The notes beneath the pieces are model-generated. The model did not search any database. It worked only from the letters and a program-made list of their open reading frames with translations, and had not been told where the DNA came from. Source: CAYFFO01 sp964342485 (GTDB lineage: Bacteria > Chloroflexota > Dehalococcoidia > Lucifugimonadales > CAJWER01). Taken from it: 63,372 nt of DNA. Positions 17,617-26,943 of the stretch are shown in pieces. The position numbers were made by a program, and so were the translations under genes. The stretch lies in the NCBI GenBank assembly GCA_964342485.1, contig CAYFFO010000008.1:1-63372 (forward strand), read 5' to 3'. The stretch's first letter is position 1; every line of letters starts with the position of its first letter.

Positions 17617-18801
17617 TCAGACAGCTCGTTTTTCCAGCCAATCGATTGATAATTCCATTCCAAAACCAGATTTATCGGAAGGAGTGAGATAGCCTTCTTT
17701 AATAATAGAAGTGCCGGGTAACACTGCCATTTCTTCTAGAGGGATGCCTGGTGGAGATACTCCTTCAGATCGTTCACCCCAAGGAATCACAGGCATTGCA
17801 GCAGCAATATGTTGACCATAGGGATAGTTCATTCCGCCGTGGGTAATTACTGTCAGACCGTTCGCTTCTGCTATATGACATATTCTGATAATGGATGTAA
17901 TTCCGCCCACCCAGTTCGCATCAGGTTGAAGGATATCTACTACTCCTGTTTTAGCTGCTGCGGCAAACGGGTGAATAGTGTACCAGTGCTCACCTGTAGC
18001 AAGAGTTTGCCCGGGAACCCTACTACGGAAGTTGGAGTAACTATTCATGTCTTCGGGTAAAAAGTAATCTTCAAGCCATTTAATGTGATATTTTCTAAGA
18101 GTTTCAACTAGTCTTACAGCATATTCAGTATTTAAAGACATCCACGAGTCAACAGCTAGCTCAATATCCGGACCTATAAGTTCTCTTGTCTCAGCGACCA
18201 ATTCTTCATTTTTACGCAGGCCTGCAATGCCCTCTTCAGGGCCATGTCTCAAAAATACTTTTACAGCTTTAAATCCAAGTTCAAGAAACCAGGATATATT
18301 ATCTTTATTTGGATAACTTAGATTAGTGTTAGATGCGTAACAAGGGATCTTTTTCTTTACTGGCCCTCCAAGTAGTTCATATACCGGATAACCCATGAGT
18401 TTTCCTTTTAAATCCCAAATCGCATTGTCTACAGCACTAATTGCGTAGCTTGTTATACCCGATATCCCATAAGGTGTAGATGATCTGTACATCAGGTCCC
18501 ATAATCTTTCAGTGGCGATAGGATTTTCACCTGAAAGGAGTTCATTGTAATGATCGTTAATGATGGAGCATACAGGGCCTGCCATCGGAGCTATGCCCAG
18601 GCCCCATGAACCATCTTCAGCAGTAACAACACATGCTGTAGTGGCCCATTTTTGATACCATCTAGTTCGTGTGATTTCTTGTTTGTATCTATCCATTGGG
18701 CTGATGAAGTTTCCTCCATCTGGATCTTGTTTTGATCTTGGCTTTGTTTTTGGTCGCGGAGTTAAATTTACTGGGACAGCTCGAATTTCTTTTATTTTCA
18801 T
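17617..18801 (-). CDS. Enolase-superfamily sugar-acid dehydratase (rhamnonate-dehydratase-like)
   Basis: 394 residues. The metal ligands line up as Asp218 (AVDSWM), Glu244 (WLEDYF) and Glu271 (ATGEHWYT), with Asp294 and catalytic His321 (ITHGG). The TGEH motif and ligand spacing are closest to L-rhamnonate dehydratases. It probably removes water from a six- or five-carbon aldonic acid to give a 2-keto-3-deoxy acid. It follows an IlvD/EDD-type dehydratase by 46 bases on the same strand, so two sugar-acid dehydratases appear to be expressed together. The exact sugar is not readable. Confidence 0.85.
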   Translation of the reverse strand: MKIKEIRAVPVNLTPRPKTKPRSKQDPDGGNFISPMDRYKQEITRTRWYQKWATTACVVTAEDGSWGLGIAPMAGPVCSIINDHYNELLSGENPIATERLWDLMYRSSTPYGISGITSYAISAVDNAIWDLKGKLMGYPVYELLGGPVKKKIPCYASNTNLSYPNKDNISWFLELGFKAVKVFLRHGPEEGIAGLRKNEELVAETRELIGPDIELAVDSWMSLNTEYAVRLVETLRKYHIKWLEDYFLPEDMNSYSNFRSRVPGQTLATGEHWYTIHPFAAAAKTGVVDILQPDANWVGGITSIIRICHIAEANGLTVITHGGMNYPYGQHIAAAMPVIPWGERSEGVSPPGIPLEEMAVLPGTSIIKEGYLTPSDKSGFGMELSIDWLEKRAV

Positions 18802-18847
18802 GGATACACTTCTCTTTCTAGTGGATAGATACTAAAGAACAATATAT

Positions 18848-20566
18848 CTAGATTGATTCTGTGATATTTCTAGAACGTAGGAAGTCAAAATCACAGCCTT
18901 TATCAGCTTGCAATGCGTGTTTTGTATACAGCCAACCGTAGCCGCGATCAAATGATTCTGATGGTTTAGGCAGTTTTTCATAGCGGCGCTTGATTTCCTG
19001 TTCTTCTACAAGTAAATCCAGTTTTCTATTTTTTACATCCAGCTCAATCACATCACCGCTTTGTACGGTAGCTAAAGGGCCACCTATGTTGGATTCGGGT
19101 GTAACGTGAACAACGACTGTTCCGAAAGCTGTACCACTCATTCTCGCGTCACTTATTCTGACCATATCCCTGACTCCTTTTTCCAGAAGTTGTTTTGGTA
19201 TAGGAAGAAGCCCCCATTCTGGCATACCCGGACCCCCTACAGGTCCAGAATTTCGCATTATAAGTATGTCTTTCGCGTTAATATCGAGGTTTGGTGAATT
19301 AATGTCCTGATTTAGATGGTCGTGATTATCAAAGACTACGGCCTTCCCTATATGGTGTAGTAGGTCAGGGGATGCTGCCGTTTGTTTAATGACAGCTCCT
19401 GTGGGACTCAATGATCCTTGCAAAACTGCCAGTCCTCCTTCACTTTCAATTGGGTTTAGAAGTGTTCTTATAACTTCAGGATTTTTATTCGTGGCCTTAT
19501 TGATATTGTCTCCAAGGGTTTTGCCATTAACATTAGGTGTTTCAGTAGTCAGTAACGGCTTCATTTCTTTAAGCAAGGCACTGAGACCGCCGGCGTGATA
19601 AAAATCTTCCATTAAAAAATTGCCAGACGGTTTTAGGTCCAAAATATAAGGAGTAGTTTTCGAGAGCCTGTCGAAGGTTTTTAACTGAAGGTCAAATCCT
19701 GCTCTTCCAGCTATAGCTATAAGGTGAATTACTGCATTTGTAGAGCCACCTAGAGCATGAATCGTCCGAATCGAATTATGTATCGAGGATTTGGTTAAAA
19801 AATCTGTGGGTTTACGTCCGGCTTTCGCCAGGCTTACTATCGAATATCCAGACGCCTCGGCAAGTTTTGAGCGTGCAGGATCAGATGCCGGGATGTCTGT
19901 GTTTCCCGGTAACGCTACTCCTAACACTTCACAGACCGCTGCCATTGTGGAGGCTGTACCCATGACACCGCAATGACCTGAGCTTTGTATTATTGATCCC
20001 TGTAGATCTTCCCAGTCTTGTGGTGAAATTCTTCCAGCACCAAGTTCCTGTTGATACCGTCTGCAGTCTGTGCAGGTGCCCAGCTCTTCACCACGCCATT
20101 TTGCTTTGAGTTGAGATCCTCCCGTTAACATAATTGATGGCACATTAGCGCTTAGGGCTCCCATAAGCATGGCAGGAGTTGTTTTATCACATCCAGCCAA
20201 CAAGACTACACCATCTAATGGATTTGCTCTTATTGATTCTTCGACATCCATGCTCATCAGGTTTCTGTAAAGCATCGTGGTAGGTCGCATGTTGTATTCG
20301 CCAAGTGACATTACAGGGAATTCAAGAGGAATTCCCCCTGCTGCAATTACACCTTTTTTTACTGACTCTGCAAGGATTTTTAGATGTGCGTTACAGTGTG
20401 TTAATTCACTCCATGAGTTACATATCCCAATTAATGGACGATCTTTGAGAGAGGATTTGCTAAATCCCTGTGATCTTAGTGCTGCTCGCCTAAGCCAACC
20501 ATATAGTTCAGGATCGTCCAGCCAGCTTCTTGACCGCAATTCATCTGGAGACTCCGTTCTTGTCAT
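18848..20566 (-). CDS. IlvD/EDD family dehydratase, sugar-acid (arabinonate/xylonate) type
   Basis: 572 residues. The iron-sulfur cysteines are C58 (THCNAH), C126 (AGCDKTT) and C199 (SSGHCG), in the spacing of [2Fe-2S] sugar-acid dehydratases. RSRSWLDDPELYGWLRR at the start and LEFPVMSLGE also fit the L-arabinonate/D-xylonate dehydratase branch better than branched-chain amino-acid IlvD. MSGTAFG carries the catalytic Ser. The start overlaps the stop of the upstream unknown gene by 4 bases (ATGA), indicating translational coupling. Dihydroxy-acid dehydratase remains possible. Confidence 0.85.
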   Translation of the reverse strand: MTRTESPDELRSRSWLDDPELYGWLRRAALRSQGFSKSSLKDRPLIGICNSWSELTHCNAHLKILAESVKKGVIAAGGIPLEFPVMSLGEYNMRPTTMLYRNLMSMDVEESIRANPLDGVVLLAGCDKTTPAMLMGALSANVPSIMLTGGSQLKAKWRGEELGTCTDCRRYQQELGAGRISPQDWEDLQGSIIQSSGHCGVMGTASTMAAVCEVLGVALPGNTDIPASDPARSKLAEASGYSIVSLAKAGRKPTDFLTKSSIHNSIRTIHALGGSTNAVIHLIAIAGRAGFDLQLKTFDRLSKTTPYILDLKPSGNFLMEDFYHAGGLSALLKEMKPLLTTETPNVNGKTLGDNINKATNKNPEVIRTLLNPIESEGGLAVLQGSLSPTGAVIKQTAASPDLLHHIGKAVVFDNHDHLNQDINSPNLDINAKDILIMRNSGPVGGPGMPEWGLLPIPKQLLEKGVRDMVRISDARMSGTAFGTVVVHVTPESNIGGPLATVQSGDVIELDVKNRKLDLLVEEQEIKRRYEKLPKPSESFDRGYGWLYTKHALQADKGCDFDFLRSRNITESI

Positions 20567-21258
20567 GCTTCGTCTGATTTATCGTCAGGTTCGGGTTCTT
20601 CTTCCTGGTTTAAAGAAGGGGCCCTCATTTGATCTTCAATCCAGCGTTTCAAAGCATCAAGGGCACGTGGAGCCACATAAAATATTTTGATGTCTGCAGG
20701 AAACTGGAATCCATGATCTTCTCTTATAAAAAGGATACCTACTTCATTTTGCTGTAGTGAGGAAGAGATTTTATCTATTATATTTTTACTACGATTTTCA
20801 GTGGATTCTCGATATCCTTCCAAAGCTTTTGGAGCAATAGTAGTAGAGAAAAACTCCTGTACTTTCTTACTGCTGAACGAATGTTGTGTAGTGATTAGCT
20901 GTGACCATTCCATTGATTCCTGCAATATCTCCTGGTCTTCCAGTGCTTCAAGTTTAGCGTTTGATTGATGTAATGCCTTTATGAAGGAACTCGCTTTAGG
21001 ATTGATTTGTTCAACTATCTCCATACCTTTTTCATCTTCAGATGCTACCAGCTCATGGAAAATTTTCGAGATGCTACCCAGCGAACGCTCAAGATTAGTT
21101 ATGTTTTCTCGCACTTCTGACCAGTAATCTTCAAGCAATTTTTGCCCTTCATCCGGTATTCCAGGTGGCATCATAAAATTAGGTACAAGGAAAAGTTTCT
21201 TTTCATTTTTGTACTGCTCGGCACCGGGTTTGGGTAACTGTGTAATTGGTGTAGACAT
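20563..21258 (-). CDS. Unknown protein, helical/coiled-coil, acidic C-terminus
   Basis: 231 residues with no family I can name. Residues 40-150 are strongly helical and charged (DEGQKLLEDYWSEVRENI, and an alternating Leu/Glu stretch). A short alpha/beta segment (GILFIREDHGFQF, IKIFYVAPRALDALKRWI) follows, then an acidic tail ending EEEPEPDDKSDEA. It lies between fdhA (85 bases upstream) and the IlvD-like gene (4-base overlap). Whether it serves the formate dehydrogenase or the dehydratases is unknown. It does not resemble FdhD or FdhE. Confidence 0.6.
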   Translation of the reverse strand: MSTPITQLPKPGAEQYKNEKKLFLVPNFMMPPGIPDEGQKLLEDYWSEVRENITNLERSLGSISKIFHELVASEDEKGMEIVEQINPKASSFIKALHQSNAKLEALEDQEILQESMEWSQLITTQHSFSSKKVQEFFSTTIAPKALEGYRESTENRSKNIIDKISSSLQQNEVGILFIREDHGFQFPADIKIFYVAPRALDALKRWIEDQMRAPSLNQEEEPEPDDKSDEA

Positions 21259-21343
21259 TGAATCTCCTAGGTTTCAAGTTTATTTCTAACTTGGTTGGCA
21301 GTCCAGATATATAGCTGTAAAAACAATAATATCTTTATCTTAT

Positions 21344-24073
21344 TCAAGTAACTTTCTCAAGTTTTTCTATACGTACTGCACAAACCTTGTATTCTGGGAT
21401 TTTGGATTCAGGATCAAATACTGCATTTGTAAGAAAGTTTGCTGCATGATCTTTTAGTTTAACGAATGGGACAAATATTTCACCTGAGCGCATTTTATCA
21501 GTTAAAGTGGCACGACCTTCTAGATCTCCTCTTCGGGATCTTATTCTGATCCATTCACCGTCCTCGATCAGAAATTTTTCTCCATCTTCAATGCTGATCG
21601 CTATTTGCAGTTCTGGTGCCCTGGCAAGCAGTCCCTCGGCGCGCCTGGTGATCGTTCCACCATGCCAATGATAGAGAATACGACCAGTGTTGAGTATAAG
21701 AGGGAATCGTTTACTTGGCATTTCTTCCGCTGCGGGACCCTGATCAAAAGCAACAAACTTTGCTCTTGGACCCCTGGGGAAATCTTTTTCGTATAGGAAC
21801 CTTGTTCCAGGGTGGTTTTTATCTGGGCAGGGCCACTGAATCCCTCCATTCTCTAATCTCTCATATGAAATACCGTTCATACTGGGAGTTAGGCTGGCCA
21901 TCTCGGACCAAATTTTAGATGGATGATCAAACCTGAATTCTTTTCCAAGATTCAGATCAAACATTGTTTCCATTCTGTCTGCAAGATCGCAAAAGATTTT
22001 CCAGTCAGGTCTACTTTCTCCGATGGGTTCAATTACCTTTCTAACTCGTTGAACTCTTCGTTCGCTGTTCGTAAAAGTTCCATCTTTTTCAGCAAAAGTG
22101 GTGGCTGGTAAAACGACGTCTGCTATTTCAGCGGTTTCATGTAAAAATATATCCTGTACAACAAGGAACTCTAATTTTTGGAAAGCTTCTTTGGCATGAT
22201 TTAGATCTGGTTCACTTAGTAGTGGATTTTCTCCAGTGATGTACATAGCCTTAATACGACCTGCATGGGCTTCTTCTACCATATCGGTTACCACTAAACC
22301 TTTTTCTGGTGGTAATTCAGAATTCCATGCTGTTTCGAACTTCTTTACGGTATCTTCACTGATTACCTGGTAGCCAGGGAAGGAGTTCGGTAAACACCCG
22401 GCATCACCGCAGCCCTGGACATTGTTTTGTCCGCGTAGGGGCGAGATTCCATTACCGGGTTTTCCGAGTTGCCCGGCAACTAATGCTAAGTTTAATAGGC
22501 CGTGTGCATTGGCTGTCCCGTTAGTATGTTGGGTGATACCCATTCCCCATATAAGGCAAGACCCGCTAAATGGTGGCCGTGAATAAATTTCGGCTGCTCT
22601 TGAGATATCCTCTGCTGGGACACCTGTGATTCTTGATGCATAATCGAGATCATACTTATCGACAACGTTACGCCACTCTTCGAAACCTTCTGTACGTTCA
22701 TCAATAAACTTACTGTCAGCCATATCGTTGTCGAGTATAACTTTAGCAATAGCATTGAGCAGTGCTACGTCCGTGCCAGGTCTGGGCCTTAGCCATAACT
22801 CTGCAAAATCACACATTTCTATTCTTCTTGGATTAATAACTATGAGCTTTGCACCCTTTTCTAAGACTGCTCGTCTCATCCTTGATGCGGCTACTGGATG
22901 ATTAGAGTTTGTATCGGATCCGATTATTACAAGGCATCCAGCTTCTTCGTAATCGATATATGAGTTACTGGTTGCACCGCTACCCAAAGCTGTTAACATT
23001 GCTTCCACGGACGGTGAATGGCATAGTCTGGTGCAGTGGTCTATGTGATTTGACTGCATTACTACCCGGGAGAATTTTTGCTGTATATACCCGTCCTCAT
23101 TAGTAGCTTTTGCAGAACACAGAGTGGCAAAGCTGTCTCCCCTGTATTTATTTAAATTGCTTGCTACATAATCCAGGGCTTCTTCCCAAGAAACTGGAGT
23201 CAGTTTATTATTTTTCCTTATTAGAGGGGTTTTCAGACGATCGTCATGTTCTACAAATGTGTACCCAAATCTACCCTTAACACATAACATGCCTAGGCTA
23301 GACTGATTTTCTGGGTCATCTAGCATTTCAGTGATACTGCCAGTATCGTCCACTCGAGCTTTTATACCGCATCCTACTCCACAGTAAGGACAGGTAGTTG
23401 TTACTTCACTTGAGGCTTTGACGGGAGGTTTTTTGACCTCTATAGCCCCTGTAGGGCATACAGATAAGCACTGTCCACAGGTGGTGCATACAGATTCCAC
23501 CAGTGGTTTATCCATAAATGTGCCTATACGACTTTTACTGCCGGCATTTAATACGTCGATGGCTCCAATAAACTGGTGTCCTTGCTGGCAGGCCTGTACA
23601 CATCGCCCACATAAGATACAGTCTTCCATGGATAGATTAAATACAGGATTACTGGTGTCTGAAGATTCACGTGATTTGCCATTCCAGGTATTTATTTGGC
23701 TTTTATGCATTTTGTTAGCGACTGTCAATTCACCGTGAGTGTTTGGATCAGGCTTTGTTGCCTCTTTTGTATGCTTCGGGCTTTTACTTACCATGGCTGA
23801 GGTTAGTTCAAGCACGCCTGTACGGATTGTTCTGGCTTCTGCTGTATCTGTTTGAACCTTCATTCCATTGGTTGCCGGGATTGAACAGGAAGCGGGCAGT
23901 CCGCGCATACCATCTATTTCTACCAGGCAGGTTCTGCAGGCTCCAATCGGGTTCATATCCGGGTCTTTACAGAGTTGAGATATGTAAGTTCCAGATATAT
24001 TAATTGCGTCTAAAACGGAGGAACCGTCCGGTACTTCTATATCATGGTTATTGATCTGTAATTTTATTGTCAT
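21344..24073 (-). CDS. fdhA: Formate dehydrogenase, catalytic (alpha) subunit
   Basis: 909 residues. The N-terminal [2Fe-2S] domain has C35, C46, C49 and C63. Two [4Fe-4S] sites lie at C152-C162 and C196-C206. The molybdopterin domain opens with TTCPYCGVGCG and C264 for its own [4Fe-4S]. The catalytic residue is Cys351 in TRLCHSPSV, where selenoenzymes have Sec. This is the NuoG/FdhF-like architecture of soluble NAD-linked formate dehydrogenases. It oxidises formate to CO2 (or the reverse) and passes electrons to the NuoF- and NuoE-like subunits encoded just upstream. FdhD is not in the window. Confidence 0.92.
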   Translation of the reverse strand: MTIKLQINNHDIEVPDGSSVLDAINISGTYISQLCKDPDMNPIGACRTCLVEIDGMRGLPASCSIPATNGMKVQTDTAEARTIRTGVLELTSAMVSKSPKHTKEATKPDPNTHGELTVANKMHKSQINTWNGKSRESSDTSNPVFNLSMEDCILCGRCVQACQQGHQFIGAIDVLNAGSKSRIGTFMDKPLVESVCTTCGQCLSVCPTGAIEVKKPPVKASSEVTTTCPYCGVGCGIKARVDDTGSITEMLDDPENQSSLGMLCVKGRFGYTFVEHDDRLKTPLIRKNNKLTPVSWEEALDYVASNLNKYRGDSFATLCSAKATNEDGYIQQKFSRVVMQSNHIDHCTRLCHSPSVEAMLTALGSGATSNSYIDYEEAGCLVIIGSDTNSNHPVAASRMRRAVLEKGAKLIVINPRRIEMCDFAELWLRPRPGTDVALLNAIAKVILDNDMADSKFIDERTEGFEEWRNVVDKYDLDYASRITGVPAEDISRAAEIYSRPPFSGSCLIWGMGITQHTNGTANAHGLLNLALVAGQLGKPGNGISPLRGQNNVQGCGDAGCLPNSFPGYQVISEDTVKKFETAWNSELPPEKGLVVTDMVEEAHAGRIKAMYITGENPLLSEPDLNHAKEAFQKLEFLVVQDIFLHETAEIADVVLPATTFAEKDGTFTNSERRVQRVRKVIEPIGESRPDWKIFCDLADRMETMFDLNLGKEFRFDHPSKIWSEMASLTPSMNGISYERLENGGIQWPCPDKNHPGTRFLYEKDFPRGPRAKFVAFDQGPAAEEMPSKRFPLILNTGRILYHWHGGTITRRAEGLLARAPELQIAISIEDGEKFLIEDGEWIRIRSRRGDLEGRATLTDKMRSGEIFVPFVKLKDHAANFLTNAVFDPESKIPEYKVCAVRIEKLEKVT

Positions 24074-24127
24074 TGGATTCCTGTCAAATTGCTTTTTATC
24101 TAAGTGTGGTTGAATACCGTTGATGCA

Positions 24128-25717
24128 TCATTTTTGAGTGTTTACCGCAGACAAGATCTCTTTTTTGAAAAAAAATAAAGCGCTCTTTACAGGATTGCCT
24201 GCAGCCTGTCCCAGTCCACATAACGAAGCAGTCCCAATTATATTGGAAAGATGTAACATTTCATTTAGATCATCTTCCGGGTCAGTATCTTTATTTAAAT
24301 CGTCTATCATTTCTACGATGCGAGGAGTTCCTTCCCGACATGGGGTACATTTCCCGCATGATTCATTGGCATTATAGGATGCAAGATGTTTAACTACTTC
24401 GATAACATTGCTACGTTCATCCAGGACAACAATTCCGCCTGCACCTAGCATTACTCCAGATTCATGGAGGAGACCTGGTGCAATTGGAATCTCTATCATT
24501 GATGGAGGTAAAATTCCGCTTGATGGTCCTCCAACAGCTATAATTTTTACAGAGTTGTTTTCTTCAGGGCCTTGACCTATCTCATAAATGATCTCTTTAA
24601 GTGATGTACCCATAGGGACTTCTGCTAGTCCGGTTCTTTTTACGGACCCGCTTAGACTAATTATTTTAGTTCCAAAATTTTGACCGTCTCCTATTTCTGT
24701 GAATTTACTATGGCCATTTTTAAGGATGAAAGGAACCGAAGAAAGTGTTTCAGCGTTATTTATAACTGTGGGTTGGGCTCTAAATCCTGATTCTATTGGT
24801 AGGGGAGGTTTTATCCGGGGTTCACGTCTCTTACCTTCCATGGTATTTAACAGAGTCGTTTCATCACCACATACGTAACCGCCAGCACCACGCCGCATTT
24901 CTATTTCTAACGAGTATCCAGATGAAAGTATGTTTTTTCCCAGCAAACCGTATTGGTATGCCTGATCAATGGCTTTTTGCAACCGGTCAGCAGAAAGTTC
25001 CGCCTCTGCATTCACATAAAAATAAGCTTTATTTGCTCCTGAAGCATAACTGGCTATAATTGCTCCTTCGAGCAGGCGGTGAGGGATTCCTTCCATAATA
25101 TGTCGGTCTTTAAATATTCCCGGTTCTCCTTCCTCACAGTTAACTATCAAATATGTTGGGGACTTACCAATCCGATTTGCGGTTTCCCATTTGATAGCTG
25201 CAGGGAAGTAGGCACCACCTCTTCCTTTCAGTCCCGAATCTTTTACCTCTTGGATCACTTTTTCAGAAGGATAAGATAAAGCCTGGGAGAGTCCCTCGTA
25301 TCCTCCATTAACGAGGTATTCGTCAATTGAACACGGGTCTGTAAATCCAACCTGATCAAGTACCAGGCGTCGTTGTCGATTAATAAAGTCGTTATCAGAC
25401 TGTTCTATATCATTGGTCTCTTGTAACGAGCCTTTTATTATTTGAGAGGCAAGGCTGATATCTACATTGGAAACGATATCAGTGCTTTTATCAGGTTTAT
25501 TAACGATGACCTTAGGTGCTTCATGGCATGCTCCATCACATCCAGCCAGAATTACATCTATTTCGGAACCTGTATTTTTGATCATATAGTCGGCAATTTG
25601 CCTTGATCCTACTGCTTCTGAGCAGTGTCCAACCTGCACAACTATACGTGTTCTACTCTCCATAAGGTTTTTTAGGTTAGTCGCAGCTTTCTCTGTTATG
25701 TGTTTAATCGTTGGCAT
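24128..25717 (-). CDS. Formate dehydrogenase NuoF-like (NAD-binding, beta) subunit
   Basis: 529 residues. The first ~100 residues are a thioredoxin-like [2Fe-2S] domain with Cys in VGHCSEA and AGCDGACHEAP. The NuoF core follows: GRGGAYFPAAIKWE for NADH and FMN, NCEEGEPGIFKDR, and the [4Fe-4S] segment ESCGKCTPCREG. It passes electrons between the catalytic subunit and NAD+. It starts 2 bases after the NuoE-like gene's stop and is followed 54 bases later by fdhA. Length matches FdhB/HydB/HoxF-type subunits. Confidence 0.92.
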   Translation of the reverse strand: MPTIKHITEKAATNLKNLMESRTRIVVQVGHCSEAVGSRQIADYMIKNTGSEIDVILAGCDGACHEAPKVIVNKPDKSTDIVSNVDISLASQIIKGSLQETNDIEQSDNDFINRQRRLVLDQVGFTDPCSIDEYLVNGGYEGLSQALSYPSEKVIQEVKDSGLKGRGGAYFPAAIKWETANRIGKSPTYLIVNCEEGEPGIFKDRHIMEGIPHRLLEGAIIASYASGANKAYFYVNAEAELSADRLQKAIDQAYQYGLLGKNILSSGYSLEIEMRRGAGGYVCGDETTLLNTMEGKRREPRIKPPLPIESGFRAQPTVINNAETLSSVPFILKNGHSKFTEIGDGQNFGTKIISLSGSVKRTGLAEVPMGTSLKEIIYEIGQGPEENNSVKIIAVGGPSSGILPPSMIEIPIAPGLLHESGVMLGAGGIVVLDERSNVIEVVKHLASYNANESCGKCTPCREGTPRIVEMIDDLNKDTDPEDDLNEMLHLSNIIGTASLCGLGQAAGNPVKSALFFFKKEILSAVNTQK

Positions 25718-25719
25718 GG

Positions 25720-26163
25720 TTATTTTTCGGTTTCTATATTGGCAAGTATTTCTGTTGCGTTTGTTTTACCGAACCATTTCCCGTCAATCTGAACGCATGG
25801 GGCTACGCCACAAAGGTAACCGCATGCAGTCTCCTCAATTGTTACTTCCGGTACTTTTGTTGAAGTGATTTCCTTAAGGATGTCATATCCACCATAATTA
25901 CCGCAGGCCAGCCCTGTACATATTCGTACTATATGATTCCCAGGTTTTTCTATTCTGAGCTCAGTGTATGTAGTTGCGGCACCGTAGACTTCGCTAGCCG
26001 GTATCCCAAGGTGCCAGCTGGTCACTTCCATGGCCCATCCCGGTAAGTATCCAAACTTGTGCTGCACAAAGTGTAAAGCAGGAAGCAGTTGCCCCCTTTC
26101 TCGTGGGAATTTTTCCCTTAGTTCTTTTCTGAGTTTGTTTTGTCTATCTTTTTGGTCATTCAT
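25720..26163 (-). CDS. Formate dehydrogenase NuoE-like (gamma) subunit
   Basis: 147 residues of the 24-kDa/NuoE family. A thioredoxin-like [2Fe-2S] site is formed by Cys in CTGLACGNYGG and CGYLCGVAPC. LPALHFVQHKFGYLP and the YGAATTYTEL segment are typical of the N-terminal helical part. It heads the formate dehydrogenase operon (gamma-beta-alpha). About 127 bases separate it from the upstream lipoprotein gene, leaving room for its own promoter. Confidence 0.92.
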   Translation of the reverse strand: MNDQKDRQNKLRKELREKFPRERGQLLPALHFVQHKFGYLPGWAMEVTSWHLGIPASEVYGAATTYTELRIEKPGNHIVRICTGLACGNYGGYDILKEITSTKVPEVTIEETACGYLCGVAPCVQIDGKWFGKTNATEILANIETEK

Positions 26164-26290
26164 ATAATTGTGGTAAATATGTTTTAGCTGAGTACTATAA
26201 CTCTCTTGATATTATTTATCACCTTTGGGCTTACTGTAAGAAGGTTTGACAGGAATAGACAGTAAGTTTTAATGCCGAGACCTAGATTGG

Positions 26291-26932
26291 TCATTCGAAG
26301 CTGATTAAGACATTGAGCCCGATAACTTGATTATGATAAATATCAACTTGATCTGCGGGCGCGATTGTTTTCAACGTAATATTGTTTGCGCTAGTAGTTT
26401 GTGTTGTGTAAGTACCTGTATAGCCATGACTTTCAAAAGTTGTTTCTAGTTTTGCTCTTGATATAACCTGATATATTTGTGTAGGAACGGCAGGATTCTC
26501 AAGTGCAAGGGTGCATGTAGCGCTTATTCTCAAGGGAGAACCAGGGAGAGGATCACGTACTATTGTTGCTGGCATACCAATGTTGTTGGACCAAATACCT
26601 GGATTAACGCGATAGTATTGACTGTTCTGACAATCCATATTGTGATTAGTGTAAAGAGAAATATGCCAACTGTTTGGATCCAGCGATGTTTCCCCTGCTA
26701 GTAAGGCAGTCATTATAGCTGGACCGTTACCCCTGTCATTATTGATAGGAGCCAGTTCATTACTAAATTCTTGTACTGAAGCTACAGTCCCATCGGGATT
26801 GGTTATGGAAATAGTCCAGTCACCATGTACCTGTATTCCGGCACTGGTTGTCTGGCTCGATGGTGAGACCCAGGCACAGCCAGTTGTAACTACCAGTAGT
26901 GTTATGAATGCCATTGCAACTACGTTTTCCAT
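26291..26932 (-). CDS. Putative lipoprotein of unknown function
   Basis: 213 residues. The N-terminal hydrophobic stretch ends in a lipobox-like VTTGC at about residue 19, so it is probably an exported, lipid-anchored protein. The mature part is rich in Thr, Ser and Asn with beta-strand character (GDWTISITNPDG; GYTGTYTTQTTSA). Two internal Cys (MDCQNSQ, SATCTLA) may form a disulfide. I do not recognise the family. It starts 11 bases after the aldehyde oxidoreductase stop, so it may share that transcript although no link in function is evident. Confidence 0.6.
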   Translation of the reverse strand: MENVVAMAFITLLVVTTGCAWVSPSSQTTSAGIQVHGDWTISITNPDGTVASVQEFSNELAPINNDRGNGPAIMTALLAGETSLDPNSWHISLYTNHNMDCQNSQYYRVNPGIWSNNIGMPATIVRDPLPGSPLRISATCTLALENPAVPTQIYQVISRAKLETTFESHGYTGTYTTQTTSANNITLKTIAPADQVDIYHNQVIGLNVLISFE

Positions 26933-26943
26933 AAAAGTTTCCT

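Noticed and set aside
22900..23100. Selenocysteine in formate dehydrogenase
   Set aside because: The catalytic place (about residue 351, TRLCHSPSV) is an ordinary Cys codon, and there is no in-frame TGA in the gene.
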